Source: Treponema sp. (lineage in GTDB: Bacteria > Spirochaetota > Spirochaetia > Treponematales > Treponemataceae). From it: a DNA stretch of 64,000 nucleotides. Position numbers and translations under genes: made by a program. This document shows positions 9,694-19,948 of this stretch, piece after piece (positions within the stretch are counted from its first letter, which is position 1; every line of letters starts with the position of its first letter). The notes under the pieces are model-generated. The model saw nothing but the letters and a program-made list of their open reading frames with translations. It did not search any database and was not told where the DNA came from. The stretch covers positions 1 to 64,000 of the forward strand of contig NZ_JAILGZ010000153.1 of the NCBI RefSeq assembly GCF_024696245.1. The letters are read 5' to 3'.

Positions 9694-10884
9694 ATGACAG
9701 CAGAAAAAAATGTTCTTACAGTAACCCAGCTTACAAACCTCATAAAAACACTTCTTGAAGGCAGTTTTTCTTCCGTAACCCTTAAGGGAGAAATTTCCAA
9801 CTACAGGCCTTCCGGTCAGGGACACCTGTATTTTTACCTGAAGGATGAAAACTCAGTTATAAGTGCAGTAATGTTCAGGGGCAGTGCAGCTTCCCTTAAA
9901 TTTACTCCAAAAGACGGAATGGTTGTTCAGGTTCAGGGAAAGATTTCCGTTTATAATCAGAGGGGAAACTATCAGATAATCATTACTTCCATGGATAAAG
10001 CCGGTGAAGGTGCCATCATGGAAATGATAGAGATGCGTAAGAGAAAGCTTGCTGCAGAAGGACTCTTTGACGCTTCAAAAAAGAAAGCCCTTCCATTTTT
10101 TCCAGAAACAGTAGGTGTTATTACCGGGGCAAATACTGCTGCCTTAAGGGATATACTGAATGTTATGTCCCGCAGAAATCCAAAAGTCAATATTACAGTT
10201 CTTCCTGCCATTGTTCAGGGAGAAGATGCAGCCCCTTCAGTAATCAGACAGATAAGAACAGCAAATGCCTGGAAAATGTGTGACACCCTTATTATAGCAA
10301 GAGGCGGAGGTTCCCTTGAAGATCTTCTTCCTTTTAGTGATGAAGCTGTCGTCAGGGAAGTTGCAGCATCAGACATTCCTGTAATCAGTGCCATTGGTCA
10401 TGACATAGACTGGTCCCTTTGTGATTTTGCCAGCGATGTAAGGGCCCCTACTCCAAGTGCAGCAGCAGAACTGGCAGTTCCTGTCCTTTCTGAAATTACG
10501 GAAACAATTGAATGGTATAAAAATGACTTTTACCACCAGATAATGTCATCCCTTTCAAGGTTAAAACTTATGCTCAAAACCTTTACACCCCAGAACATGG
10601 AGCTTCACTTCAGGAATATAGAACAGCCTTACCTGAATCGTTTTGAAGAAGCCACAAGGACACTAAAAGAAAATATGACCAGACTTCTGGAAGATAAAAA
10701 ACAGATAATATCCAGGTGCATTCAGGATCTGGAAAACTGCAATCCCCAGACAATTTTTGACAGGGGATATTCAATGGTAACCAGGGAAGACGGCAGTATT
10801 TTAAGGGATGCTTCGCTTCTAAAAAAAGGAGATATCCTTACAATCAGGCCGGCTTCAGGAAGCATAAAAACACAGGTGCTGTAA
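9694..10884 (+). CDS. xseA: Exodeoxyribonuclease VII large subunit
   Basis: LTVTQLTNLIKTLLEGSFSSVTLKGEISNYRPSGQGHLYFYLKDENSVI; ARGGGSLEDLLPFSDEAVVREVAAS; SAIGHDIDWSLCDFASDVRAPTPSAAAE. Confidence 0.96.
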   Translation: MTAEKNVLTVTQLTNLIKTLLEGSFSSVTLKGEISNYRPSGQGHLYFYLKDENSVISAVMFRGSAASLKFTPKDGMVVQVQGKISVYNQRGNYQIIITSMDKAGEGAIMEMIEMRKRKLAAEGLFDASKKKALPFFPETVGVITGANTAALRDILNVMSRRNPKVNITVLPAIVQGEDAAPSVIRQIRTANAWKMCDTLIIARGGGSLEDLLPFSDEAVVREVAASDIPVISAIGHDIDWSLCDFASDVRAPTPSAAAELAVPVLSEITETIEWYKNDFYHQIMSSLSRLKLMLKTFTPQNMELHFRNIEQPYLNRFEEATRTLKENMTRLLEDKKQIISRCIQDLENCNPQTIFDRGYSMVTREDGSILRDASLLKKGDILTIRPASGSIKTQVL

Positions 10885-10942
10885 AAAGCATATAAAATAC
10901 TGAAAAAATAAGAATAAAGATTTTTCTTACAAGGAGACTAAG

Positions 10943-11251
10943 ATGAATAATTTTGAACAGGATCTTCACAGACTGGAAGAACTTTCTGCAGCAATAAAAA
11001 AAAGTGACATTTCCCTTGAAGATGCCCTTAAAGACTTTGAAGAAGGAATAAAACTTGCAAAGGGGCTGGAAAAAACTCTTGATAAAATAGAAAACAAAGT
11101 ACAGATTCTTATGAATTCCCCTGCAATGGAAGAAGAAGAAACTGCTGCTGACTCCCCTGCAGCACCTAAAAAGGCAAGGGCTAAAAAGGGAGAAGAACCT
11201 CTTCTGGATTTATTTGCCCCGGAAACACAGATTACAGGAACACGTTCATAA
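10943..11251 (+). CDS. xseB: Exodeoxyribonuclease VII small subunit
   Basis: FEQDLHRLEELSAAIKKSDISLEDALKDFEEGIKLAKGLEKTLDKIENKV, directly after xseA; RBS AAGGAG. Confidence 0.93.
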   Translation: MNNFEQDLHRLEELSAAIKKSDISLEDALKDFEEGIKLAKGLEKTLDKIENKVQILMNSPAMEEEETAADSPAAPKKARAKKGEEPLLDLFAPETQITGTRS

Positions 11252-13222
11252 ATGAGTGGAGTAAAAACCCTGAATCCTGAAGTTGCAAGAAAAATTGCAG
11301 CCGGAGAAGTAATTGACCGCCCTAATGCCATAATAAGAGAACTCATGGATAATGCCGTTGATTCAAAGGCAGACAGAATCAAGGTAGAAATTACACAGGG
11401 TGGAATTGAGAGGATACGCGTTATTGATAATGGCTGCGGTATGACCAGGGAAGATCTGGAAAACTGTGCCCGCCCTCATGCAACAAGCAAGATTTCTACA
11501 GAAACAGACCTTATGAACCTTACAACCCTTGGATTCAGGGGTGAAGCCTTAAGTTCAATGGCAGCAGTAAGCCGTCTGGAAATAATTTCCGGTGGCTATA
11601 AAATGCAGGCCTCCGTTACAAAAGACCATGTAATAAGCCCGGCTCCTTCTGCAGAAGGAACTATAGTACAGACAGCCGGACTTTTTGAAAATTTTCCGGC
11701 AAGAAGGCACTTTCTTAAACGTCCTGCAAGTGAAGGACTTATGTGCAGAAGCACTTTTCTTGAAAAAGCCCTGCCACGACCGGATATTGCCTTTTCATTT
11801 ACATCAGACGGCGAAGAAAAATTCAATTTTCCTGCAGGCCAGAGTCTTTCAGAAAGATTTGTTCAGGCAATGGAACTTTTTGAAACTGAAAGCCTTTTTT
11901 ATGAAGAGCATGCAGCTGCCCCGGACGGTTCCTGGAGTTTTACCCTGGTACTTGGAGATCCGGAAGTAAGCAGAAGTTCAAGAAAAGACATATATATTTA
12001 CGTAAACGGAAGACGTATTCAGGAATATTCACTTGTGCAGGCAATTGAATATGGAGCAACCGGATATTTTCCAAATGGAACTCACCCTGTAGCCTGTCTT
12101 TTTGCCCGGGTAGATCCTTCTCAGGTTGACTTTAACATTCACCCTGCAAAAAAAGAAGCAAGGTTTAAAGACATATCAGGACTTCACCACGGAGTTAGTA
12201 CTACAGTAAAAAACTTTTACCGCCACTACACCGTAAAAAATATAATAGAACAAAGGGAAGATGACAAAAAAGACTCCCTCTTCCTTCAGTTTTCTGCCCC
12301 TCAGACAAGTGGTAATGAAAACAACAATGAAAACAACAATGAAAACAATTCCGCCGTTTCAGGAATAACTTTTTCCCCTGAGTCAGATAATTCAGAAAAT
12401 TCAGAAAGACAGGAAGATAAAACTACCACAAGAATTCCCTACGACATTACCCGTCCTGCATCAAGCGGCAGATTTTCTTATTCAAATGCATCTTCAGCCT
12501 ACATTTCTCATTCACAAACTGTATCCGGCTCTCAGGGAAAAGACGGCCGTTCATCATTTTTTGAAAGAAAAACAGAAAGCCAGTCCTATGCAAAAGAGCT
12601 GGCCAGGGAACTTGAAGCTTCCTATGAAGAAAGCAGTCAGACAAAAAGAAATTACCTGCCTTCTGACACAGACGGAGAAGACGGTTTTCATTTTACAGGC
12701 AGTGCTTTAGGCACCTTCCTTATTGCAGAAAAAAATGACGTACTCTATATGATAGACCAGCATGCAGCCCATGAAAGGATTTTATACGATCAGATTATTC
12801 AGGATGCAAGCCAGAAACAGGAACTTCTTGTTCCCTATGTAATAAAAACTTCAGGACTTCAGGATGATAATTATCTGGAAGAAATAAAGGAAAGCCTCTG
12901 TCAGGCTGGTTTTACCGTAAAAAAAACTGAAGACTTTACCTGGGAATTTACATCAGTACCTGTAAGGTGGAAAGGCAGTCAGAGTGACCTTGAAAAAGAC
13001 CTGCTTACAAAAAGAATAAACCCTAAAGACATTCTTCATGCAACAGCTGCTTCTACTGCATGCCGTCAGGCTGTTATGGATGGAACTGTACTTGATGATG
13101 TAACTGCTGCAGATCTTGCAAAAAAAGCCCTGGCTCTTCCAGACCCCCACTGTCCTCATGGAAGGCCTGTTTACACCACCATTACAAAAAGGCAGCTCTT
13201 TTCTCTGGTAAAAAGAACGTAA
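11252..13222 (+). CDS. mutL: DNA mismatch repair protein MutL
   Basis: IAAGEVIDRPNAIIRELMDNAVDSKADRI, LTTLGFRGEALSSMAAV, VDPSQVDFNIHPAKKEARF, MIDQHAAHERILYD; start abuts xseB stop. Confidence 0.96.
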   Translation: MSGVKTLNPEVARKIAAGEVIDRPNAIIRELMDNAVDSKADRIKVEITQGGIERIRVIDNGCGMTREDLENCARPHATSKISTETDLMNLTTLGFRGEALSSMAAVSRLEIISGGYKMQASVTKDHVISPAPSAEGTIVQTAGLFENFPARRHFLKRPASEGLMCRSTFLEKALPRPDIAFSFTSDGEEKFNFPAGQSLSERFVQAMELFETESLFYEEHAAAPDGSWSFTLVLGDPEVSRSSRKDIYIYVNGRRIQEYSLVQAIEYGATGYFPNGTHPVACLFARVDPSQVDFNIHPAKKEARFKDISGLHHGVSTTVKNFYRHYTVKNIIEQREDDKKDSLFLQFSAPQTSGNENNNENNNENNSAVSGITFSPESDNSENSERQEDKTTTRIPYDITRPASSGRFSYSNASSAYISHSQTVSGSQGKDGRSSFFERKTESQSYAKELARELEASYEESSQTKRNYLPSDTDGEDGFHFTGSALGTFLIAEKNDVLYMIDQHAAHERILYDQIIQDASQKQELLVPYVIKTSGLQDDNYLEEIKESLCQAGFTVKKTEDFTWEFTSVPVRWKGSQSDLEKDLLTKRINPKDILHATAASTACRQAVMDGTVLDDVTAADLAKKALALPDPHCPHGRPVYTTITKRQLFSLVKRT

Positions 13223-13242
13223 ATCTGACTAAGGCAGATGTG

Positions 13243-13962
13243 TTACTTTGCCTTATTTTCTGCTTCCTGAATTGCAGCAGCCATCTGTTCAAGAAGTTTA
13301 CGGCGTTTTTCTGCAGCAAGGGCCTCTTCTTCGGCTTTTTTTGCAGCAAGACGTTCTTCTTCTTCCTTAAGGCGCTGTTCCTGAGAAAGTTTTTCCATTT
13401 CTTCCAGTTCAAGACGAACTATTTCTTCTTCAATAACTGTAAGAAGGAGGTTTATCTGTTCCTTCTGTTCATCTTCAGGGCATAATTCCAGATATTTTTT
13501 ATAATCATCACGGCTTTCCCTGATTTTTCCTGTATTAAGGCGGCTGTTGGCACGGTTAAGGTAAGCCGCAGCGTATTCAGGATCTATGGCAAGGACTGAA
13601 TCAAACCATTTTTCTGCACTTTCATAATCCATCAGGTCAAAACACACGTTCCCGGCATTAAATGAGAGGATTTTCTTATCTGTTCCCGGAATATCAATGG
13701 CCCTTGTAAATACATCCAGGGCAAGCTTTAATTCACCATTTTTATGATAACAGAGGCCCAGGTAATTAAAAGCCTGGGGAGCGGAACCGGAAGATGATGC
13801 TTTCTGTAAAAAAGGAACAGCCTCTTCTGTCTTATCAAGCCTGAACAGACGTTCACCTTCTTTAAGGGGATCTTTAGCAGACTGAGCTGAAATGGTCTGG
13901 CTTACACCTGTTAAAAGAAAAGCAGAAAAAGCTGCAGTCAGAAGAAAACAAGATATTTTCAT
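13243..13962 (-). CDS. TPR repeat periplasmic protein
   Basis: Signal peptide, TPR repeats (AFNYLGLCYHKNGELKLALDVFTRAI), basic/acidic coiled-coil C-terminus. Confidence 0.75.
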   Translation of the reverse strand: MKISCFLLTAAFSAFLLTGVSQTISAQSAKDPLKEGERLFRLDKTEEAVPFLQKASSSGSAPQAFNYLGLCYHKNGELKLALDVFTRAIDIPGTDKKILSFNAGNVCFDLMDYESAEKWFDSVLAIDPEYAAAYLNRANSRLNTGKIRESRDDYKKYLELCPEDEQKEQINLLLTVIEEEIVRLELEEMEKLSQEQRLKEEEERLAAKKAEEEALAAEKRRKLLEQMAAAIQEAENKAK

Positions 13963-14054
13963 AAGTCAATCTCCTCTTTGTAATAGTCCTTGTTTGACAT
14001 AATCTCACAAAGAAGTTAATCTTTCAATAATATACTTGGGGAGTTTTTATTCAG

Positions 14055-15416
14055 ATGTTATATGCAGCTATAATTGGCGTTTTAATTGCCATCATCATAA
14101 CAATTGCAATCTTCGTTGTAAAAAATTTCTCGGCACCACAGAAGACTGATTCTCTTGGAAAACTTATCCGGGAAGGAAAGATACAGCAGGCCCAGCGTAT
14201 TGCAAAATCAGTTATTTCCAAGGATCCACGTAATTATGTAGCCCACTACTGGCTTGGCGTAACCTATATGACCGATAATAAGCCGGAACTTGCCTATATT
14301 GAATTTAAAACCGTAAATCAGAATGCCATCTTTAATGGTGATATTCCTGAAATTGACTTCAGAAAACAGCTGGGAGCCCTTCATCAGAAATATAATCAGA
14401 ATGAAGATGCCCTCAGGGAATTCCTCCTCCTTACAAAACTTGACCCTTCCAATGCTGAACATGACTATAATGTAGGAAAAATCTATGAAGCCCAGGGAAA
14501 AGCTCCTATGGCAATGGGATTTTACCAGAAGGCCCTTTCCGTAGACAAAAGAATGGGTAAAGCACATACAGCAATGGGTTACCTTCTCTTTAGAAGCAAA
14601 CAGTATGGAGAAGCTAAAAAAGAAATAGAAACTGCAATTAAATTTTCTCCGGAAAATTATTCAAACTACTACTATCTTGGCAAAATCTTTAAGGAATGTA
14701 AGGAACTGCCGGCAGCCGTAAAGGCTTTTGAAAAGGCTCAAAGGGATCCTTCTTACAGACAGAAGGCCCTTATAGAAAAAGGTTCCTGCCTTATGATTGC
14801 AAATCAGGTAGATCAGGCCCAGGTAGATTTTGAACACGCAGTTCAGCTTTCAAAAAATGACAATTCCAACGAAAGCCTTTATGCAAGATACTTCCTTGCT
14901 GCCTGCTATGAAAAAAACAGGCTTATTGATAAAGCCCTTGAGCAGTGGAACATAATATTCAAGAAAAACCGTCAGTTCAGGGACGTAAGTGCAAAGCTCA
15001 GTCAGTACAAGGATCTTCAGACAAATGACGGGGTTAAGGAATTCCTTACAGCTTCAAGAACAGACTTTATGGAACTCTGTAAAAAGATTACAAAGGAAGG
15101 CCTTAAGCTTGAATGTCAGAAAATTGAACCAACCCGCTATGGCTGTGCAGTTCTGGCAACAGAAGCAAAAGATGACTCCTGGATGAATGTAAGACAGCAG
15201 CTGACAGTAGTTGAATACCACCGTGAAACTGAACCAATTGAAGAAGCTGTAGTCAGAAAAACCGTAGATATGGTTAAAGCCCAGGGACATTCAAAGGGCA
15301 TTATCTGTACTACAACACAATTTTCTGCAGGAGCAATAAAGTTTGCAGAAAACAGACCTCTTGTCCTTGTTCCTAAAGAACAGTTTGAGAAAATACTTGC
15401 CAAAATCGGACTTTAA
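14055..15416 (+). CDS. TPR repeat membrane protein
   Basis: N-terminal TM, multiple TPRs (AHYWLGVTYMTDNKPELAYIEFK; AHTAMGYLLFRSKQYGEAKKEIETAIKFSPEN). Confidence 0.75.
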   Translation: MLYAAIIGVLIAIIITIAIFVVKNFSAPQKTDSLGKLIREGKIQQAQRIAKSVISKDPRNYVAHYWLGVTYMTDNKPELAYIEFKTVNQNAIFNGDIPEIDFRKQLGALHQKYNQNEDALREFLLLTKLDPSNAEHDYNVGKIYEAQGKAPMAMGFYQKALSVDKRMGKAHTAMGYLLFRSKQYGEAKKEIETAIKFSPENYSNYYYLGKIFKECKELPAAVKAFEKAQRDPSYRQKALIEKGSCLMIANQVDQAQVDFEHAVQLSKNDNSNESLYARYFLAACYEKNRLIDKALEQWNIIFKKNRQFRDVSAKLSQYKDLQTNDGVKEFLTASRTDFMELCKKITKEGLKLECQKIEPTRYGCAVLATEAKDDSWMNVRQQLTVVEYHRETEPIEEAVVRKTVDMVKAQGHSKGIICTTTQFSAGAIKFAENRPLVLVPKEQFEKILAKIGL

Positions 15417-16166
15417 ATGAAATTCCTGTGCGTTTCAGACCAGATTGATCCATTAGTCTACTCAACAACCCTTAAAGAGAGATACGGAGATGTGGACGCT
15501 GTATTCTGCGCAGGAGACCTTTCACTTGAATACGTTGATTTTATAGTAACAGCTTTAGGCAAACCAACTTTTTTTGTCTTCGGAAACCATAACCTGGAAG
15601 ACTATGACCTTTACACCAGAACAGAAAGGATCAACAGTATGACACCTTTTCAGCAGGCTGCAAGAGGTCATGGAGGAGATCATTCAGGACAAAAGGTTTT
15701 TGCATCAAAGCACCTCTTTTTTACCAGGCCGGACGGAAAAAGAACCCCCCTTCTTATAGCAGGAGCCGATGGTTCAATAAGATACAACAAGGGAAAATGC
15801 CAGTTCACTGAAAAACAGATGAAAAGAACCCTTGTAAGAATGATTCCAAAACTACTATGGAACAAAATCCGCTATGGAAGATATCTGGACGTACTTTTAA
15901 CTCATGCATCTCCAAGACATATACATGACAGGGAAGATCCATGCCACAAGGGTTTTGAATGTTTTAACTGGTTTATAAAGAAATTTTCCCCTGCCCTTAT
16001 GATTCACGGGCACATTCATCTTTATGACCTTCAGGAAGTAAGGTGTACAAAAAGCGAAAATACAACCATCGTTAATGCCTACAGCCATATTGTAGTTGAA
16101 ATGAAAAAAAACTTCACAAAAGGAGCCGAAAATGGGGCTGACATATCTATCCTCACAGACAGATGA
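15417..16166 (+). CDS. Metallophosphoesterase
   Basis: MKFLCVSDQIDPLVY, FCAGDLSLEYV, FVFGNHNLED, LLTHASPRH, IHGHIHLYD. Confidence 0.85.
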   Translation: MKFLCVSDQIDPLVYSTTLKERYGDVDAVFCAGDLSLEYVDFIVTALGKPTFFVFGNHNLEDYDLYTRTERINSMTPFQQAARGHGGDHSGQKVFASKHLFFTRPDGKRTPLLIAGADGSIRYNKGKCQFTEKQMKRTLVRMIPKLLWNKIRYGRYLDVLLTHASPRHIHDREDPCHKGFECFNWFIKKFSPALMIHGHIHLYDLQEVRCTKSENTTIVNAYSHIVVEMKKNFTKGAENGADISILTDR

Positions 16167-17064
16167 CGATTTTTACAGGGCAAGAAACAAGGCTTTTTTT
16201 AATGAACTTCAGCACATCCTCAATCCGGAAGAAGCAACCCTTATTTCCTTTACAGATATAAAGAAACTCCTTAAGCCAAAAAACGAAGTTTACAAGGGAA
16301 TGCAGGTAGTTCCAGTAAAACTTATTGCAGGAAGCGAAGGCCGCTACAAAGATTTTGACAATCATTTTTTTCCTAAAAGCAATTTTCTCAAGGCCAGATG
16401 GGAAAGAGTAGATATGGCTCACCTTACGGATGTAACCCTGCCACCCATCTCCCTTTATGAACTCGGAGGCCTTTATTTTGTCAGGGATGGCAACCACCGT
16501 GTTTCCGTTGCTAAAATGAAGGGAATAGAAGCAATTGATGCAGAAGTTGTAAGCCTGCAAAGTGAAATTAAACTCAAACCAGGTTCTACAAAAGAAGAAA
16601 TGATCCGTCAGGTTATAAATTACGAAAAAAGGGTCTTCTATTCAGAAACAAATTTTGGAGACATAACGGACTGCTGGTGCCTGGATTTTAACAGTCCCGG
16701 CCAGTATGACCTTATTTATAACCACATTCTCATTCATAAATATTACATAAACATGAACCAGACGGAAGAGATTCCTATGGAAGATGCAGTCCTTTCATGG
16801 TACAGAAATGTTTATACTCCTGTAATAGAGGCTGTAAGAAAGTACAGAATCAGCCGCAGATTCAAGGGTAATACTGAATCTGAAATATATGTCTTCCTTA
16901 TTAAATACTGGGATGAGCTTAAACAGAAAATGGGCAATAACTTCAGTCTGGATGCAGCAGCCAGGGATTTTAAAAAAAAATACGGCAGAAGAACTTTTAT
17001 ACATCTGCTTAAAAACCTTAGGGCCAAAATCCATATGATGAGCATACTAAAAAACCAGCCCTAG
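16132..17064 (+). CDS. ParB-like nuclease-fold protein
   Basis: LYFVRDGNHRVSVAKMKGIEAIDAEVV motif; translational overlap with the upstream gene. Confidence 0.55.
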   Translation: MGLTYLSSQTDDDFYRARNKAFFNELQHILNPEEATLISFTDIKKLLKPKNEVYKGMQVVPVKLIAGSEGRYKDFDNHFFPKSNFLKARWERVDMAHLTDVTLPPISLYELGGLYFVRDGNHRVSVAKMKGIEAIDAEVVSLQSEIKLKPGSTKEEMIRQVINYEKRVFYSETNFGDITDCWCLDFNSPGQYDLIYNHILIHKYYINMNQTEEIPMEDAVLSWYRNVYTPVIEAVRKYRISRRFKGNTESEIYVFLIKYWDELKQKMGNNFSLDAAARDFKKKYGRRTFIHLLKNLRAKIHMMSILKNQP

Positions 17065-17096
17065 TTTACGGACGACATCCTGCATTAAAAGCGAAC

Positions 17097-17125
17097 TTGA
17101 CTGCTGAATATTTCAATGTTAAAAT
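17097..17125 (+). promoter_or_regulatory. Predicted sigma70-type promoter of the RsbU/V/W-like operon
   Basis: TTGACT-N17-TAAAAT upstream of the 17150 start. Confidence 0.65.
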
Positions 17126-17149
17126 GGACAAAATTAGGGAGATTTTATT

Positions 17150-18850
17150 TTGAACAACAATGTTGCATATATTCCGATGGCTGCCACAGCTATAGTTGCG
17201 GCACTTCTTTTTGTAATGCTCATAATTATAAAAAAAAGAAAAACTGCAAGAGTAAGTTTTATTATTTTCCTTTCAGATCTTATGGTTCTTGGGGGAAGCC
17301 TTTACGCAGCCTATAAGAGTACCCTTCACGGTAATAAAGACGCAGCCTTTATCTTTACAAGTGCAATACTGGCAGCTGCCTTTCTCCTGATTCCTTATGC
17401 ACTTATGCTCTGTACTTTTGAACCTAAAAAGTTTGAAAAACTTGTACCAGCCTTTATGAACAAGGCAGCCCTTAGGGCACAGCAGGCTAAAGAAGCCGCA
17501 GAACTTGCCATTGAAGAGAAAAAACGCTCTGAACTTTCCGGAAACGATGAATCAATCCTTAATATAAGCCGTGCTTTTATGGACCAGGCTACAGTTTCAT
17601 TCAGTGATGAAAACGGAATGAATCTTCTTCTGGACTACATTAATAATACAATCAGGCAGGAAACAAAGGCTGATGGTGGTGCCATCCTCATGGTAGATGA
17701 TTTTGAAGACGTAATCGCCGTAAAATCATTTGAAGGTGACTTCCCTCCTCCATACAAGCTTCCAAATGATATGCCTCATAAGCCAATCCGTGTTGCAACA
17801 AACTTTAAATTTGCATCTTTCCCTTTAAGGGACAATCTTTTTGGAGATATTGCTACAAACGGAAATGCTGAACTTATTACAAAACCGGAACTTGATGACC
17901 GTATTTTCCAGAACGGTCCGGAAGAATTCCTTGAATGCGGCAGTTACATTATTGCACCTATGAAGGTGGAAGATGCAGTAGTTGGTCTTGTTGCCCTTTC
18001 AAGAAACCACTCAAGTCCGAAATTTACAGAACAGGACTTTAAAAAGGCATCAAAACTTTCTGAATTTGCAGCTACAGCCGTTAAAAACGTTATATCCGTT
18101 AAAGAAATCATTGAACAGAATGGTATTACTAAAGAAACGGATCTTGCAGCCAGCATTCAGAACACACTGCGTCCTGCAAAGCTTCCTGTACTTCCAGGCA
18201 TTCAGCTGGGTACAATATTTGAACAGAACGAAGGCGTATGTGGTGACTATTACGATATAATTCCATCAAGAAAAGACCGCATTTCCTTTATCCTTGGTGA
18301 TATTGCAGGTAAAGGAATCAACAGTGTCATCGTTATGACAATGATCAGAGCCATGACAAGGCTTGTTGTAAATACAAAACAGACCGCAGGTACAATCCTT
18401 ACCTGGGTTAATAAAGGTATTTCTTCTGAATCATTCAGTACAGACCATTTTGGTTCCTGTGCACTTATTAATTATGATCCTGTATCAAAAAAGGCAGAAT
18501 TTTCTACCTGTGGTACAACACCTATTTACTATTTTAATAGTTCGGACAAGTCATTTACCTGTATTTCCCACACTTCTGAACCGATTGGTGTAGAAAAAAC
18601 AAGTGAATACAAAGAATATATGCAGGAAATAAAAAAAGGTGATATACTTGTATCATTCTCAGATGGTATTATTGAAGCCCTGAATGATCAGGGACAGCAG
18701 TATACTATTGAAAACCTGAAGAAAGTCATTACTAAAAACTGTACTTCTTCCGGTAAAGACATTGCTAATCTTGTAAAAGCTGATTTACAGAGTTTCTGTG
18801 GTGGAACAGCACAGCATGATGATCAGACTTTACTTGTGATTAAGTTTTAA
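17150..18850 (+). CDS. GAF + PP2C (SpoIIE/RsbU-like) serine phosphatase, membrane-anchored
   Basis: Two N-terminal TMs, GAF region, VCGDYYDIIPSRKDRISFILGDIAGKGINSVIVMTMIRAM, DILVSFSDGIIEALNDQGQQY. Confidence 0.88.
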   Translation: MNNNVAYIPMAATAIVAALLFVMLIIIKKRKTARVSFIIFLSDLMVLGGSLYAAYKSTLHGNKDAAFIFTSAILAAAFLLIPYALMLCTFEPKKFEKLVPAFMNKAALRAQQAKEAAELAIEEKKRSELSGNDESILNISRAFMDQATVSFSDENGMNLLLDYINNTIRQETKADGGAILMVDDFEDVIAVKSFEGDFPPPYKLPNDMPHKPIRVATNFKFASFPLRDNLFGDIATNGNAELITKPELDDRIFQNGPEEFLECGSYIIAPMKVEDAVVGLVALSRNHSSPKFTEQDFKKASKLSEFAATAVKNVISVKEIIEQNGITKETDLAASIQNTLRPAKLPVLPGIQLGTIFEQNEGVCGDYYDIIPSRKDRISFILGDIAGKGINSVIVMTMIRAMTRLVVNTKQTAGTILTWVNKGISSESFSTDHFGSCALINYDPVSKKAEFSTCGTTPIYYFNSSDKSFTCISHTSEPIGVEKTSEYKEYMQEIKKGDILVSFSDGIIEALNDQGQQYTIENLKKVITKNCTSSGKDIANLVKADLQSFCGGTAQHDDQTLLVIKF

Positions 18851-18892
18851 TTTTGTATAAGATAGAAAAATTTTGTCTAAGGAGCAAAAATT

Positions 18893-19231
18893 ATGGAACT
18901 AAAAATCAGAAAGAATGGAGACGTCTATATCATTGATGTAAATGGTGAAATGGACTTGTACAATTCTTACAAACTCAAGGAACTTGTAATGAAGATGCTT
19001 GAGAAAAATGTAAAACAGTTCATCATCAATCTTGAACAGGTAGACTACATCGACTCTTCTGGAATCGGTGCCCTGATTTATATCTGTTCTACAATTAAGA
19101 AGATGAACCTTAAACTTTACATTTCCAATATTCATGGTTCTGTAAAGAAGGTTATTGAACTTACAAAACTCATGGGATACTTCCCTATTGCTAACAGTGT
19201 TGAAGAAGCACTTCTTATGATTAACGAATAA
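18893..19231 (+). CDS. STAS-domain anti-sigma factor antagonist (RsbV/SpoIIAA-like)
   Basis: IIDVNGEMDLYNSYKLKELVMKML...FIINLEQVDYIDSSGIGALIYI. Confidence 0.93.
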   Translation: MELKIRKNGDVYIIDVNGEMDLYNSYKLKELVMKMLEKNVKQFIINLEQVDYIDSSGIGALIYICSTIKKMNLKLYISNIHGSVKKVIELTKLMGYFPIANSVEEALLMINE

Positions 19232-19248
19232 ATAAAAAGGAATTCGCA

Positions 19249-19797
19249 ATGGAAGAAATTAAACAGTTAAGATCAGATGGCAATGACCCGCTTTTCGATA
19301 AGTCAAACATGATGTACAAGGAATTTCCTTCAGACTTCCGTCAGATCAGATACTTTACTCTTCTGATAGTTCAGTCTGCACCACTTGAAATTAAGGAAAT
19401 CAACCTGCTCGAACAGCAGATTAGCGAAATCATCAAGAATGGTGTTAAGCACGGAAATAACTGCGACATTAATAAGAAGATTCACGTATGGTATTCATTC
19501 AGCCCTTCACATGCACACATTATTGTAGAAGATGAAGGCGAAGGCTTTAAAGACCTGGAAAAATGGAACGAATTCAATACAAAACGTCTTGAATGTCTTC
19601 ATAATTCTAACTTTGAAGAACTTGCTAATTACGTAACATTCAGAACCAAGAAGTCTGACGATCAGGATGGTGGTAATGCCCTTTTCGCAGCTATGGAATA
19701 CTGGAATGGTGGATTTGTTTACAATGACAAGAGAAATGGCGTTGCTATGCTTAAACATTTCCAGCAGAAAAGACATGGTGTTACAGTAGAAAACTAA
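19249..19797 (+). CDS. HATPase_c serine kinase / anti-sigma factor-like (RsbW-like)
   Basis: QISEIIKNGVKHGN (N-box), IIVEDEGEGFKDLEKW (G1 box), next to phosphatase and STAS genes. Confidence 0.85.
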   Translation: MEEIKQLRSDGNDPLFDKSNMMYKEFPSDFRQIRYFTLLIVQSAPLEIKEINLLEQQISEIIKNGVKHGNNCDINKKIHVWYSFSPSHAHIIVEDEGEGFKDLEKWNEFNTKRLECLHNSNFEELANYVTFRTKKSDDQDGGNALFAAMEYWNGGFVYNDKRNGVAMLKHFQQKRHGVTVEN

Positions 19798-19878
19798 AAA
19801 TTTTATTTTTTTAGTTACTTGCATTAAAAAGAGTTCTACAGTATATTCGTGACTCTCAATAAATGCAGCTAAACCTAA

Positions 19879-19921
19879 GGTAAACGGTGTAGTGGAAGCT
19901 TATTATAGCCCACTGTTTACC
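19879..19921. other. 11-bp stem hairpin upstream of the tmRNA repeats
   Basis: GGTAAACGGTG...CACTGTTTACC with one G.U pair. Confidence 0.6.
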
Positions 19922-19948
19922 CGGGACCTGGCGTTTTAAGAGTGTACA

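Noticed and set aside
9640-9825. Extended N-terminus of the SPASM ORF
   Set aside because: Overlaps the xseA start on the opposite strand; a good internal ATG at 9639 begins the conserved region.
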